The translations under genes were made by a program, and so were the position numbers. A stretch of 64,000 bases of DNA from Macrostomum hystrix (Eukaryota; Platyhelminthes; Macrostomidae). A model generated the notes under the pieces. That model ran no database searches and was not told the DNA's origin. It saw nothing but the letters and a program-made list of their open reading frames with translations. This document shows positions 12,072 through 24,292 of this stretch, piece after piece. The stretch is taken from assembly GCA_950097015.1 (NCBI GenBank), contig CATNEN010000038.1, positions 2,729,501 through 2,793,500 of the forward strand. Direction: 5' to 3'. Position 1 is the stretch's first letter. The number at the start of each line of letters is the position of its first letter.

Positions 12072-15000
12072 ATGAGTCGCCGAAGTGGAACTGCTTGGCC
12101 AGCGAGCTCATTCAGCCTCTGCGTCATCATCCTGCACGCACTGGCCTTGAACTCCGGTGAGGCTCCGGCAGTGCCCTTCATTTGACTATAGTACTTGCAG
12201 AGGGAATGTTCTTGGTACCAGTATCAGCAGCTCAAGGACTGCTCGAGTAGAAGGACGGGACGTCTAAATGTCACTATTTGATAATAAAATTGGTTGTAAC
12301 TTTTTATCTCTTGTAAGACCTCTGAGGATTTTAAAAACCCATTTCTCCTAAATTTTTAAGTAAAGGAAACATGGTAAGATTTTCCGCTCTATCCGATGAA
12401 ACTACTTCCAGAATCACGAAACATCGGAATCGTCGAGATATTCAAAGGTTCTCGTCGGGAAGTATGATGGCAAAAAAGCTATATAGATAATTTTTCGGCT
12501 CACAAAATTTAATTATGCAACAATTTCGCGCATTAGCCAACAATTGTTTGCTGAAACCAATTTGGATTGAACATAGAGGTTTTTATCGAGCACTATTAAT
12601 TCTCCTCGTCTTGACAATGCACTTTGCGACGAAAAACAGTCCTTAAAAGTTTTCAAGGAAACAGGAGTGTCCGATCGCAGGGCTTTCTAAATTCACACCG
12701 GAAACATCACTAAAACAATAAAATCAAAGTTCACACGGTCTATAACAAAATATCTCTTCAGGGGTTCTGGCCATAGAAGCCGCCAAGAAGCTGTTCACGG
12801 ACCTGATGAATAGGACCAACTACCGGTCCTACGTGCGCCCCGTGACTAACCATTCTCAGCCTGTACTGCTCTACATGAACCTGAGCCTCACTCAGATCCT
12901 TGACGTGGTGAGTCGCAGCTGCAGAGTGCACGCCTATCCTGGTAGCACATTCTTAGATGTAGCCTGTCTGCAATCAGCAAGTAGCTTGCACAACTCAACT
13001 CAATCCTGTCATTTCAGGACGAAAAGAACCAGATAGTGACGCTGAACATGTGGGTGTTCCAGCAATGGTTCGATCCCAACTTCCAATGGGATCCGAACCA
13101 CTACGGCAGCATTCACGAGCTGCACGTGCCGTCTGACGAGATCTGGACCCCGGACCTGGTGCTGTACAACAAGTGGGTTGATGCAGTGTCTGAAGACCTG
13201 TTCATTGGTCAAAATATTGTACAGGCCAAATCTTTAGGCAACAAGTTAGGTTGCTTGGAGCCCAATCTGAGGACCAAATTAAAGATTGTAGCTGGAACCC
13301 AATCTGAGGACCAATTAAAGATTGTAGCTGAACTCACTCTGAGGACCAAATTGAAGATTGTAGTTGAACCCAATCTGAGGACCAAAATCGGGATTGTAGC
13401 AGCCTGGTCTGAGGACCAATAAATAAATTCTTATGAAGGCATAACAAGCTGTTGCTTAATTAATTACCCGCCCTGTTAGCGCTGGCGGCGACTGGGACCT
13501 GGGCAGCTCGGCCAACAAGGTGAATGTCCTCAGCGACGGCACGGTTCTCTGGCGGCCGCCAATCATTTTCAAGAGCCAGTGCGAAATCAACGTCGAATTT
13601 TTCCCATTCGACACCCAGATCTGCACTCTCAAGCTGGGCACCTGGACCCACAATGGCTACCTAATCGACCTCAGACACGTCGCCCAGAAGGCAGAGGCGG
13701 ACAGGACTGGAATGAACAACTTCGACAACTGCGAGGCACTCATTGACTACGCTGTGGACCTCAGCCAGTTTGTGGACAATGTGGAGTGGGATATTTTAGG
13801 TGAGCTGGGATTCGCTCGAATAATTGGTGACACCCCCCTCCTCAAATCCATGGTGGCACCACCCCCCAGATCCATGGTGGCACCACCCCCCAGATCCCTG
13901 GTGGCACCACCCCACAAATCCATGGTGGCACCACCCCCCAGATCCCTGTGGCACCACCCCCAGATCCATGGTGGCACCACCCCCCAAATCCATGGTGGCA
14001 CCACCCCCCAAATCCATAGTGGCACCACCCCCCAAATCCATGGTGGCACAACCCCCAAGATCCATGGTGGCACCACCCCCAGATCCATGGTGGCACCACC
14101 CCCCAGATCCATGGTGGCACCACCCCCTGGACAGCCCACTTTCTGGCCTCTGCATACACAATTGATCAAACGGGAAGGAACGTGTTACCAAAAGTGCATC
14201 TTGTCATTCTGTCCCATCGGTTAATCCGAGCAGACAGTGGCGAGATTAACTAGGCGCTGAATTTGGACAGGCCAGTGAATCAAATCCGCCTGTGTCCTGA
14301 CAACCGATAGAAAGGGGACGAGAGGAGGAAAAGAAGCAAGGGATTACTTTTTTGTCCCTGAGAAAATTGGTAGCGAAGGAATTTCAGCCACTGAAGAAGG
14401 AAAACGGAGGCGAAATTCGGGCTTGGGCTCGCGATCTCCTGCCGCGCGTCTCTTCATAATTTAGCGACCGACCTTGGCCCGGTTTCGGCTTGAAACAGAG
14501 GCAGGGAGCCAGGGAGAAGGGGGGAAACCGAACCGCGGGAGATTTAGCGATCCCAATGCAAATTGAATTGCTTCTCCCAAGCCCGCCTCCAGCGATCTCC
14601 TCTCCCGACCCTCTAAACCCGTTTGGAAACACTTTTCCCAGGCATTTCAGTCCTGCCAGGTTCGGGCTGGGGGGCGGAGTCCAGGGAATTAGCCCAAAGC
14701 CCGGGAATTCGATCTCAAATTCCGTGTGGACACTAATCACATTGATTTGCTCTCGGCCCCAATGCTCAGCTGAGCAGGGGGTCGGCTCGGAGGCCTGGCT
14801 GGGTGGAAAAGGGGAATCGCTGTTTCTCCTCGCCCTCAGAGTTGCACACAAACTCCCTTCCTGACCCCACCGCTAGGGCCGGATGCCGCAGACTATTTGA
14901 GGTGAGTTTGAGTTGGGTTTGAGCTCTAGGACCTGATCCTCAGGCTTACTCTCCCTCTGAGCAAGTGTGGGCAAGTTGTGACGACCCGCGGCCAGAATCG

Positions 15001-18000
15001 GGGCAATGTGTCCCCTGCTCTGTGCTCTCTGTGCCTTCTCAACGGAAAGTTGAGAGCCGAAGTGCTCGAGTGCTTCTCGAGTGAGCGATCGAGTATGGCG
15101 GTCAGGGCGAGCTATTGCTGTGTTCGGCATAAGCTGCCTGAGATGCACTTCGGCCCTGCCATGCAGCAGATTAATTATTGACCCACTTTGGCTGTTGCCA
15201 AATTATGAGTATGAGTGCCCACAGCGGCAGAACTCAGATGCAGGCTAGGGTGGAACACGTACTCAATACTTTCTCTAGCTTTGAATCTCATCAACCCATT
15301 AGCTAATTAATAAGAATCACAAGCCCAGCTGACAGGTGTGGCTGTTGGCACCGACGCAATAACTTCGCTAAAACAGATTCTCAGTCATTCCTTGATGAGG
15401 CAATATTTCACATGGACAGTAGTAGGACTACGGGGGTATTTCAATACCCACTGCCTACTTCAAGACAGCTCCCAAACCGAATGACCGATGACCGTGAAAG
15501 TCCACCATCAGAATCAAATTTCCCACCCTATTTCGATGAACTAAACTTTCAAAGTTGCCCGAGCATCGTCAAGATTTCCAGCCATTCTTGTCGAAGACCC
15601 TGGTGACGAGGACAACTGCCATTGCTATGTATAAACCCCTCTGGGAAATCCATATTAGTTCACTAATGAAACAATTAACATCCGCAGAGGTGACCGCCAA
15701 GCGGAACATTCAAATCTACCGCTGCTGCCCGGAGCCCTACCTGGACCTGCTGTTCTCGCTGAAGATCCGCCGCAAGACTCTGTTTTACGGCGTCAACCTT
15801 ATCTGCCCGTGCCTGGCTATTAGCTTCCTCACCATACTGGTATTCTACCTACCAGGTGACTCCGGCGAGAAAATGTCCCTGTCAATTAACATCCTGCTGT
15901 CACTCACCGTGTTCTTCCTGCTTATCTTCGACATCTGCCCGCCAACTTCGCTGGTGGTGCCGCTGATACTCAAGTACCTGCTGTTCACAATGATCCTAGT
16001 CACTCTGTCAGTCATGGCCACGGTCATTGTGCTGAATGTGCACTGGCGTTCGCCTGACACCCACGTCATGGCGCCCTGGGTGCGCCAGGTGTTTCTGCAC
16101 ACCTTGCCGAAGCTGCTGTTTATGAAGAAGCCGGACAACAGGGAGGACTCTGATGAGACCAAGGTAGCAGGCTCAACTGGTCATGGTACCCTCTCCCTGC
16201 AGTCTCTATGACCCTCTCCCTGCAGTCTCTATGACCCTCTCCCTGCAGTCGCTATGACCCTCTCCCTGCAGTCGCTATGACCCTCTCCCTGCAGTCTCTA
16301 TGACCCTCTCCCTGCAGTCTCTATGACCCTCTCCCTGCAGTCGCTATGACCCTCTCCCTGCAGTCTCTATGACCCTCTCCCTGCAGTCTCTATGACCCCT
16401 CTCCCTGCAGTCTCTATGACCCTCTCCCTGCTGTCTCTATGACCCTCTCCCTGCTGTCTCTATGACCCTCTCCCTGCAGTCTCTATGACCCTCTCCCTGC
16501 TGTCTCTATGACCCTCTCCCTGCAGTCTCTATGACCCTTTCCCTGCAGTCTCTATGACCCTCTCCCTGCTGTCTCTATGACCCTCTCCCTGCTGTCTCTA
16601 TGACCCTCTCCCTGCAGTCTTGGTTCACACCACTAACATCTCTAGACGTCAAGTCAGCAAGCTTCAACCAGCCACCAGGACTGGCAGTTCAACTGGCAAA
16701 GCTTCGACGAGTGTCGCTACGGCAACGGCGGCGGCTGCGGGCAGGTGGGCTGCGACCATGGCATTGCCTGCGATGTCGAGATGGCGCTGACTGGCGTCAG
16801 GAACATCGCCAGCCATCTGAAGTTTCTCGAACGTAATACAACCGTGAGTACCTTTGATACTTGGTCATTCAAAGCCCAACCCTATCACCCTGATAATCAA
16901 ATATCTGAGTAAACTCGTAGACTCGTAAACTCGTAGACTCGTAAACTCGTAGACTCGTAAACTCGTAGACTCGTAAACTCGTAGACTCGTAAACTCGTAG
17001 ACTCGTAAACTCGTAGACTCGTAAACTCGTAGACTCGTAAACTCGTAGACTCGTAAACTCGTAGACTCGTAAACTCGTAGACTCGTAAACTCGTAGACTC
17101 GTAAACTCGTAGACTCGTAAACTCGTAGACTCGTAAACTCGTAGACTCGTAAACTCGTAGACTCGTAAACTCGTAGACTCGTAAACTCGTAGACTCGTAA
17201 ACTCGTAGACTCGTAAACTCGTAGACTCGTAAACTCGTAGACTCGTAAACTCGTAGACTCGTAAACTCGTAGACTCGTAAACTCGTAGACTCGTAAACTC
17301 GTAGACTCGTAAACTCGTAGACTCGTAAACTCGTAGACTCGTAAACTCGTAGACTTGTAGACTCGTAAACTCGTAGACTCGTAAACTCGTAGACTCGTAA
17401 ACTCGTAGACTTGTAAACTCTTCACCGCTGAAAACGTTCATTCACCAGATCCGGGACGAGTGGAAGTACGTGGCCGTTGTCCTTGACCGCCTCTTCATGT
17501 GGCTGTTCAGTAGTGCGGCCGTCATAGGCAAGCTGAATGAAATGCACTTTTCCTGCTGTTTGTGTGCTCAAACATTTGCAGCCCGCGGCCAAGCTCAAGT
17601 ACTTTTTGTGCCTCATTTGCTTAGAAAGGGCCTCTATTTGTCTTGTTTCTTCAAACCGCATAAAACATTTTCCATGTTCATCTTGATCAAAATGCGCGCC
17701 TTACAAATATCAGTACTTTAGTGAGTCTACTTTCTAACTCTAGTGTTAGTGTCTACCTGTGTCTACCCCAGCGTCTACCATCTACCCTCAGTGTCTGCTG
17801 TCTACCCCAGTGTCTACCAGTGTCTACCCCAGCGTCTACCATCTACCCTCAGTGTCTGCTGTCTACCCCAGTGTCTACCAGTGTCTACCCCAGCGTCTAC
17901 CATCAACCCTCCGTGTCTGCTGTCTACCCCAGTGTCTACCAGTGTCTACTGTCTACCCCCAGCGTCTACCATTTACCCTCAGTGTCTTCTGTCTACCCCA

Positions 18001-19229
18001 GTGTCTACTGTCTAACCCAGTGTCTACTGTCTACCCTCAGTGTCTACTGTCTACCCTCAGTGTCTACTGTCTACCCCAGTGTCTACTGTCTACCCCAGTG
18101 TCTACTGTCTACCCTCAGTGTCTACTGTCTACCCCAGTGTCTACTGTCTACCCTCAGTGTCTACTGTCTACCCCAGTGTCTACTGTCTACCCAAGTGTCT
18201 ACCAGTGTCTACCCCAGCATCTACCATCTACCCTCAGTGTCTACTGTCTACCCCAGTGTCTACTGTCTACCCCAGTGTCTACTGTCTACCCCAGTGTCTA
18301 CTGTCTACCCTCAGTGTCTACTTTCTACCCTCAGTATCTACTGTCTACCCTCAGTGTCTACTGTCTACCCTCAGTGTCTACTGTCTACCCTCAGTGTCTA
18401 TTGTCTACCCTCAGTGTCTACTGTCTACCCTCAGTGTCTACTGTCTACCCTCAGTGTCTACTGTCTACCCTCAGTGTCTACTGTCTACCCTCAGTGTCTA
18501 CTGTCTACCCTCAGTGTCTACTGTCTACCCTCAGTGTCTACTGTCTACCCTCAGTGTCTACTGTCTACCCTCAGTGTCTACTGTCTACCCTCAGTGTCTA
18601 CTGTCTACCCTCAGTGTCTACTGTCTACCCTCAGTGTCTACTGTCTACCCTCAGTGTCTACTGTCTACCCCAGTGTCTACTGTCTACCCTCAGTGTCTAC
18701 TTTCTACCCTCAGTATCTACTGTCTACCCTCAGTGTCTACTGTCTACCCTCAGTGTCTACCATCTACCCTCAGTGTCTACTGTCTACCCCAGTGTCTACT
18801 GTCTACCCCAGTGTCTCCCATCTCCCATTCATCCCATTATCTGCCCATTGATCCCATTGATCCCACTATCTGTCTATTGATCCCATTATACGTACATTGA
18901 TGAAAATATCTTCTATTGCTCCCATTATCTACCAATTGATTCCATTATCTGCCTATTAATCCCATTATCGATCTATTGATCCCATTTTCTGCCTATTGAT
19001 CGCATTCTCCCATTGCCCAGCTCCAATAAATAGGATAATAGACAATCTTAAGCAGCAGCTCTCTATTATAACCTGTTCTCTGGCCTGTCGCCGCTCCGCA
19101 GGTGCCTTGGGAATATTCATGCAGGCTCCCAGTCTCACAGACTACACTGACCAGCTCACCAGGTACAACACTCTGGACCGCATCGCCACCATTCAGCGGA
19201 ACTGCAGTGGCTCCAAGAGCAAAGTCTAG
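12072..19229 (+). CDS. Nicotinic acetylcholine receptor alpha-type subunit, 8 exons
   Basis: Predicted exons: 12072-12156, 12762-12907, 13018-13172, 13480-13799, 15688-16163, 16646-16843, 17449-17527, 19102-19229; 528 aa. This is an acetylcholine-gated cation channel subunit of the plasma membrane. It has a signal peptide (residues 1 to about 27), the agonist-site loop [10 protein letters not shown], and a Cys-loop C163-x13-C177. Loop B is GTWTHNGY. The vicinal cysteines YRCCPEPY (248-249) define an alpha subunit. M1 starts near 268. M2 has the GEKMS start and LLSLTV with the 9' Leu, and a charge pattern typical of cation-selective channels. M3 spans about 327-350. The cytoplasmic loop ends in [18 protein letters not shown], and M4 is at about 465-492. 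The fit to the family is full length. Subtype cannot be assigned. The seventh intron appears to use a GC donor (ATAG|GCAAGC). Confidence 0.93.
13250..13425 (+). repeat. ~36-bp minisatellite in nAChR intron
   Basis: Unit core CCAATCTGAGGACCAAATTA then AAGATTGTAGCTG. Confidence 0.9.
13836..14128 (+). repeat. ~25-bp minisatellite just after an nAChR exon
   Basis: Unit CAGATCCATGGTGGCACCAC plus CCCCC, starting about 36 nt after the donor at 13800. Confidence 0.95.
16185..16622 (+). repeat. 23-bp minisatellite with 3' splice-site-like units, nAChR intron
   Basis: Unit CTATGACCCTCTCCCTGCAG plus TCT, about 19 copies. Most carry a pyrimidine run ending in CAG; about six read CTG. Confidence 0.95.
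16911..17421 (+). repeat. 16-bp minisatellite, ~32 copies, nAChR intron
   Basis: Unit ACTCGTAGACTCGTAA, extremely uniform. It ends 27 nt before the next exon. Confidence 0.97.
17728..18822 (+). repeat. 20-bp minisatellite, ~55 copies, last nAChR intron
   Basis: Unit TGTCTACTGTCTACCCTCAG with a CCCCAG variant. The first third mixes several unit types and the middle is homogeneous. Confidence 0.97.
18823..19015 (+). repeat. Second, different 20-bp repeat in the same intron
   Basis: Unit ATTGATCCCATTATCTGCCT, about 9 diverged copies, abutting the previous array. Confidence 0.85.
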
Positions 19230-19535
19230 ACTCCAACGCTGGCTGTGCAGCTGATGATCGGGCTAAATTGACACTTCAGACTTGATTTGAGTCGCTTTGT
19301 GATTTCTTTCTTTTGCAACACTCAAGCACCAGAAAGTTCTCAAAGTCATCGCCGTCTCAAACTCTGCCTAGCCTGCAGTATTCATCAAGCAGTCGCCATT
19401 TTTATTGTCTTGAAATATTTCAACTTCTCAAATTGTGTGTTATCAACCAGTGCAGTCTATTAAAGTATTACGAAAAGATAGATATACATGCATATAGAAC
19501 AGCGCAATTTGTATATGAAATTAAACTGTGACATG

Positions 19536-19860
19536 AGCGGTTAACGCGTATCCTCTCGCAGCACGGTCCAAAAGTTCGATTCCATGGCGAGGCCACATTC
19601 GCCACAGCCGCGGAGAGAAGTCTTGGGGGCTTAAGCAAATTACGCCATTGAGGACCAACCTCTAAGGCTTAGTAGAAGTGTTCACTGCCTGACGATGAGA
19701 AAGTCAGGACAGTACACACCTGTGTGAGAGTGTGCCTGCGTACGGTATCTGTGTGCGTGTGTGCTCAGGAGTCAGCGAAATGGGCAGAATTGGCTGCGAG
19801 TCTAGTGTCACCAAATGATGTGCCATTGCCCGCAGCCCTCCTGCAATTATTATTATTAAC
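19536..19860 (+). mobile_element. Family 2 SINE downstream of nAChR
   Basis: GCGGTTAACGCGTATCCTCT (A-box region), then TTCGATTCCATGGCGAGGCC, the shared body and an ATTATTATT tail. Confidence 0.75.
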
Positions 19861-20366
19861 TGTGGCTCTAATTATTGTAAAATTCAAAATTCCAATACTA
19901 CTACTAGTAGTCGAGATTATTGAGAATATTGGAATCTCGGCCATCACTTGTACATCGTAGAATATGCTTATATAAATTATCCGCACGCAAAGAAACAACG
20001 AAATTCGAAAATGAAATACCGAAATCGCCGCTATCCTTGCCTCACCCGTCAGTTACACTGCACTTTAAGCAGTTTTGCGTTAGACCTTAAGAACTTTATT
20101 TTTCGATTTTTACCAGGCTTTGAGTACTTCTGTGATCAATGGCAGTATCAAAAGAAACTATTACTCGTACTAATATTAAAACTGAAAGTTCTGTAGCTCT
20201 CAGCCATTAGCCTTTGCTAAAACACTTTTAAAAGAAAACAATATATATACATTCTTTAGCCAACAAACATCACAACTTCAATTGTCACCAATGTGTATTT
20301 AAGAATTGGTTGCGTTACCAATCTCAACAATCTGACAGCAAGCGAAAAGCAGCCAGCTCTCCAGAT

Positions 20367-21840
20367 TTAGTTCTCCTTGAGCGGCGGCTTGTCAGGCAGC
20401 TGCGGGATCGGCAGGCCGTACTGCATCGCCAGCCTCTTGAACACGGTGATGTGGAAGAAGGCCATCAGCACTTCCATGTCCTTCTCGGTGAGCTGACGGG
20501 GGTACTCCTTGCGCTCGATCGTGGTTTTCGAATAGATGCCGCCGACGTATGACTTGGAGTTCTGGATGTACTGCACATTGGGAGCCAGAGTGAACACCTG
20601 AGCGACGTTCACAACGATCACGTTGAACTTCTCGTCTCCGCGGTTGGCGCACACCACATCCACGAACTGGACCTTGTTGGTGGAGGACTTGTCCTGGTTG
20701 AAGGCGATCTTGAAGTCGTTCCACGTGTTGGACTCGGCCAGAGCGCCCAGCATGATGGCGGACTCGACACCCTCGAACACATCGGCGTTCAGCTGAAGGA
20801 GCCTCGGCAGCAGGCTGATGTAGGTTCCCAGCAGGTTCATCTGACTGATGCCCTGGGTCACCAGGGTCTTGGCACTCTGCTCATAGCGAGAGAAGCCCTC
20901 GCCGGCGACCTCCTTGATGATGGTGCTGGTGCTGGTGGTCTTGAAGATGTTGATCAGCTTGGGTACAATGTCGAGACCAGCGCTGATCAGTCCGATGGCA
21001 GTCAGGGGATCGATGAAGGGCTGCTCCATGCCAGGCACCTGGATGTCCAGCATGCGAGCGAAGCGACCAAGAGCAGCCTGGCAGAAGAAGGTCTTCAGCA
21101 GCTCGACGTCGGCCACCTTCAGCTTGGCCGGAATGCGCTCGACGCGGATGTTGGCCCTCTGGTAGAGACCCCAGGCGTAGCTCTTGCGCTCCTCAATGAT
21201 AACAATGTCCGGAGCCAGCTGGAAGGAGCTCTTGAAGTCGGCCACCATGAAGTCGTAGGTGTCGTGCTCGAAGTCGCGGTGTCCGAGGACGCACACGTAC
21301 TTGCAGTTGGCGCCATCGTTCTGGTCGAAGATGATGTCAACGAGGCTCCAGTCGGTGTTGTCAGCGAACTTGATGATGTCCATGCTGGCCAAGAAGCCAT
21401 CGCGCTTGTCGCTCTTGATCTCCAAGGTGTCGGTGAGGTAGGCAGCGAAGGCGTCGAAGCTGTCGGCGTCCACGCCCTCGATGGCCTGCATGGAGGCGGA
21501 CTGGCTGTAGTGGGTGTAGCCGTTGTTGGTGATCCTCTGCAGCTCGACCGGCAGGGCGGTGCTCTTCGATTCGATCAGACCCTTCATACTCGGGAAGCGG
21601 TCAGCCCAGGTCTTCAGCTTCGGAGCCAGACCCTGGGTGAACGGCACGGCGGCGTTGTACTCGCGGTGCTTCGGCTGAAAGTCATAGCCGTAGTGGTTGC
21701 TGGCGGTGAGGCTGGTTTCTGGAACATATCGAGCAGTGATTTCGTTGAGTAACGTTGAGTATCGAGGCAGTTGAGTAACCAGGCTTCGACTTACCAGCTG
21801 CTGCAAAGGCAGCCAAGGAGAGCAGAATGACGAGCTTCAT
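20367..21840 (-). CDS. Secreted two-repeat protein of unrecognised family, copy 1
   Basis: Two exons on the minus strand: exon 1 21840-21795 and exon 2 21718-20367, joined across a 76-nt intron (GTAAGT...TTCCAG), giving 465 aa. Residues 1-15 (MKLVILLSLAAFAAA) are a clear signal peptide and the mature chain probably begins ETSLTASN. I do not recognise the family. Residues about 126-244 and 338-454 are related to each other: both have a Trp then F-[DN]-Q, then F-x-L-AP-[DN], KSY-x-x-G-x-Y and FF-x-x-[AT]...R-x-A. The protein is therefore an internal tandem duplication with a helical linker. GC-rich third positions and a TATA-like box 55 nt upstream suggest strong, possibly tissue-restricted expression. 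A near-identical paralogue lies at 31286-32807. There is no TM segment after the signal peptide. Confidence 0.85.
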
Positions 21841-21894
21841 CGTTGCTTCAGTTGAGGTGCTCAACATTGAGACTTTCTGTTTGCATTTGTGTGC

Positions 21895-21902
21895 CTTATA
21901 TG
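21895..21902 (-). promoter_or_regulatory. TATA-like box upstream of secreted gene copy 1
   Basis: On the minus strand the sequence reads CATATAAG, about 55 nt before the ATG at 21840. A start site 25-30 nt downstream would leave a leader of about 25 nt. The paralogue has a TATA box at a similar position (47 nt), although the rest of the two upstream regions is not similar. Confidence 0.5.
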
Positions 21903-23925
21903 CAGTTTTAAGATGTCAACTCTGCAGTTGGTTTTGGCTTTGGCCGAGCTAATCTCGTGAGAAAGCGCCTGTTGTAACGGGAAATTCGGGCTTGTTGAGG
22001 AAACTCCGTCACTGAGCATAGCTTTGATTTCCCAATGAAGCCTAGATAGTTGGTATCTAACTTGTCAAACCACTCAGTTGAGTAATCGTTGACTGTGCCT
22101 ACGGTGGTCCTATGGCCCGTCAAGTTTGAAATATCCATTCTTGACGTATCAGTTTCTGACAGGTTGGCTTTCATGACGCAGGATTTGCTGGTTAATTTCG
22201 GTATTCGGTAAGCGGCCGAATTAAATTTGTGTGCATTTTCCAAGCTAAAGAGACTCCTAGGAATTAAGCGAGATATCAGGCTTGGCTTTCTGCAAGGACT
22301 GTGGACTGTAGGATGATGATGATGATTATTATTATTATTTTTTTTTTAGGTATATACGCCGAATAAGTGCTGATTTTTTGTTTATTTCATGTTTCAGTCT
22401 GAACAATTAGATTTTTTTAAATGAATTGGCGATAGAAAAACAGTAGCATGCATAAGATTAATTTTAGGAGAATAAAATAAAAAAAAATTATTATTCTCAC
22501 CAACTTACTTAGCATCTTACCCACGAAACGTTTGCTCGTCATTCGCTTTCAGGAATGGACCAAAGTGCCGTCAACCTCTTAAAAAATTCCGCCTCTCACG
22601 ATATTAAAACAAAGAAAAGGTCGCCTTCGCGGCGGCTATCACTTGGCTCACCCGGCCCACCGTCATTAAACTCAGAAACTGCCGCACGCCACGCTCGATG
22701 GAGTCAACGCTGAAATCGTCGTCCAGTGGGTGCGCCAGAACCCTGCAGTGCCCCCCCCCCTACAGCCACTGTAGGCTACTCAAATTCACCTAGCGATCCT
22801 GGCCCCTCCATCTCGCCCATTTGTCCTGCCTCTGTCTCTACACCAGTTCAGCCCTGTTCGCCAAGTGCATTTCCTCGACTGTCGGCCCTCGACTCGGAAG
22901 CATCACGAACCTGGTCTCCCGGTGTTGGCGTCTGAACGAGAAGCAGCAGACAGCTATCGTGTCATCAATTAGTCGTGTCATCGAACGGCTTTGACTAGCC
23001 TCGTGAGTAAAGAGCTTCGTGTCCCATCAACGTTGTAGCGACAAATTTAACGTGTACTAACGTTGTAGCGGCTAATTAAACGTGTATTAACGTTGTAGCG
23101 GCTAATTTAACGTGTATTAATGTTGTAGCGGCTAATTAAACGTGTACTAACGTTGTAGCGGCTAATTTAACGTGTATTAATGTTGTAGCGGCTAATTTAA
23201 CGTGTATTAATGCTGTAACGGGATTCGACTGAGCTTATATTCTACATTCTTTAACGCTCTGCCCGTGGAGTTTACTGACCACTTGACACCAAGCACCTCC
23301 GGCCCTCATGAATCTCGGATTTTCACCTCCCTGAGTCACACCCCTTCTCGGCCCTCTTCCACGAGATTTCCCAGAGATCCCAATGTATGCCTCGCCTCAC
23401 AACGAATGTGATTCGTTATTCGAAATTAAAAATGTTACATTTACTGCAGATCTACTTTATTAAGTAGTAATGTGTGCACTGAGAATGGAATGCCATAAGA
23501 TTTCTGGAAATTTATTTTTTCTTGGCGTATTAAAAATGTTTACTACAAAGTAAATTAAAGCAAAAAGTAAGGCAAAAGATGCAGAAAATGTGTATTGTGT
23601 ATTTTGTGTGCCTTCTCTCTCGCTTATTAGTTTGTATTTTTTGAAAAACTTAATTTTCAAGATGACAGCCGTATAACACGATGAAAATCCTTCCTCACTT
23701 AACTTCCCCACTGCTGGGGCTGTGTCCATGGCCTCTCAAACACTGCTGCAGTTCTCCTGTAGCCTCACTCACCCCAGTGCCAGTCGCTATAATTTCTCAT
23801 TGTTTAAATTGTTCCCAGTCTGGCATGAGATTCACTATAGGATCACATTCTATCTAACAGAGAGGATAAAAATCGTGCAGACAAACCTCCTAGCTTATAT
23901 TGCCGTCAGTCATCAGTCATGCTAC
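21903..23925. other. Intergenic, no supported gene
   Basis: Contains a (GAT)n/(ATT)n run near 22314-22350 and a 30-bp repeat (23035-23222). A 52-codon frame starts at about 22557 with a basic KTKKRSPSRRLSLG segment. It has no recognisable homology and no splice context and is not called as a gene. Confidence 0.5.
23035..23222 (+). repeat. ~30-bp minisatellite, intergenic
   Basis: Unit core AACGTTGTAGCGGCTAATTT plus AACGTGTATT, six copies. Confidence 0.95.
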
Positions 23926-24292
23926 CAGGGCCCGATTTCATAAAAAACCTACAAGCGACAAGTGACAATTTGACAAGTTACAAGCAACAAGCGACAAGTG
24001 ACAACGATTTCGGTTTCATAAACCGAAGCTCGCCCTTCGTGTTAAAAATAGATCGTGTCTGGTGTCTATGGGCAAACTGTGAGAAATCGATCCATTTTTG
24101 TGGAGACACTTGTGTTGCCTCTTTAGTCTATGGTCCAAAGCCAAACTCCCGGCGGAACTCGAAAATCTGCTTCACTTTTTAACCGAAGTCAAACGGATGG
24201 CCGTTTTCGTCCACTCTGACAACATCCGAGTGAGACGGCAAAAAATAAGTCTATGGCCTTGAAAATCGTTCGATTTCGCACCACATCCATTC

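Noticed and set aside
17721-18900. Long frames of [14 protein letters not shown]-type repeats
   Set aside because: Intronic 20-bp minisatellite in the nAChR gene. The flanking exons join in frame without it.
20914-21752. Plus-strand frames of 83 and 162 codons opposite the secreted genes
   Set aside because: Shadows of a GC3-rich coding exon on the other strand. They recur at 31833-32671 only because the exon is duplicated.
22557-22715. 52-codon frame with a basic SPSRRLSLG segment
   Set aside because: Short, with no homology I recognise and no neighbouring exon. Codon use is not distinctive.
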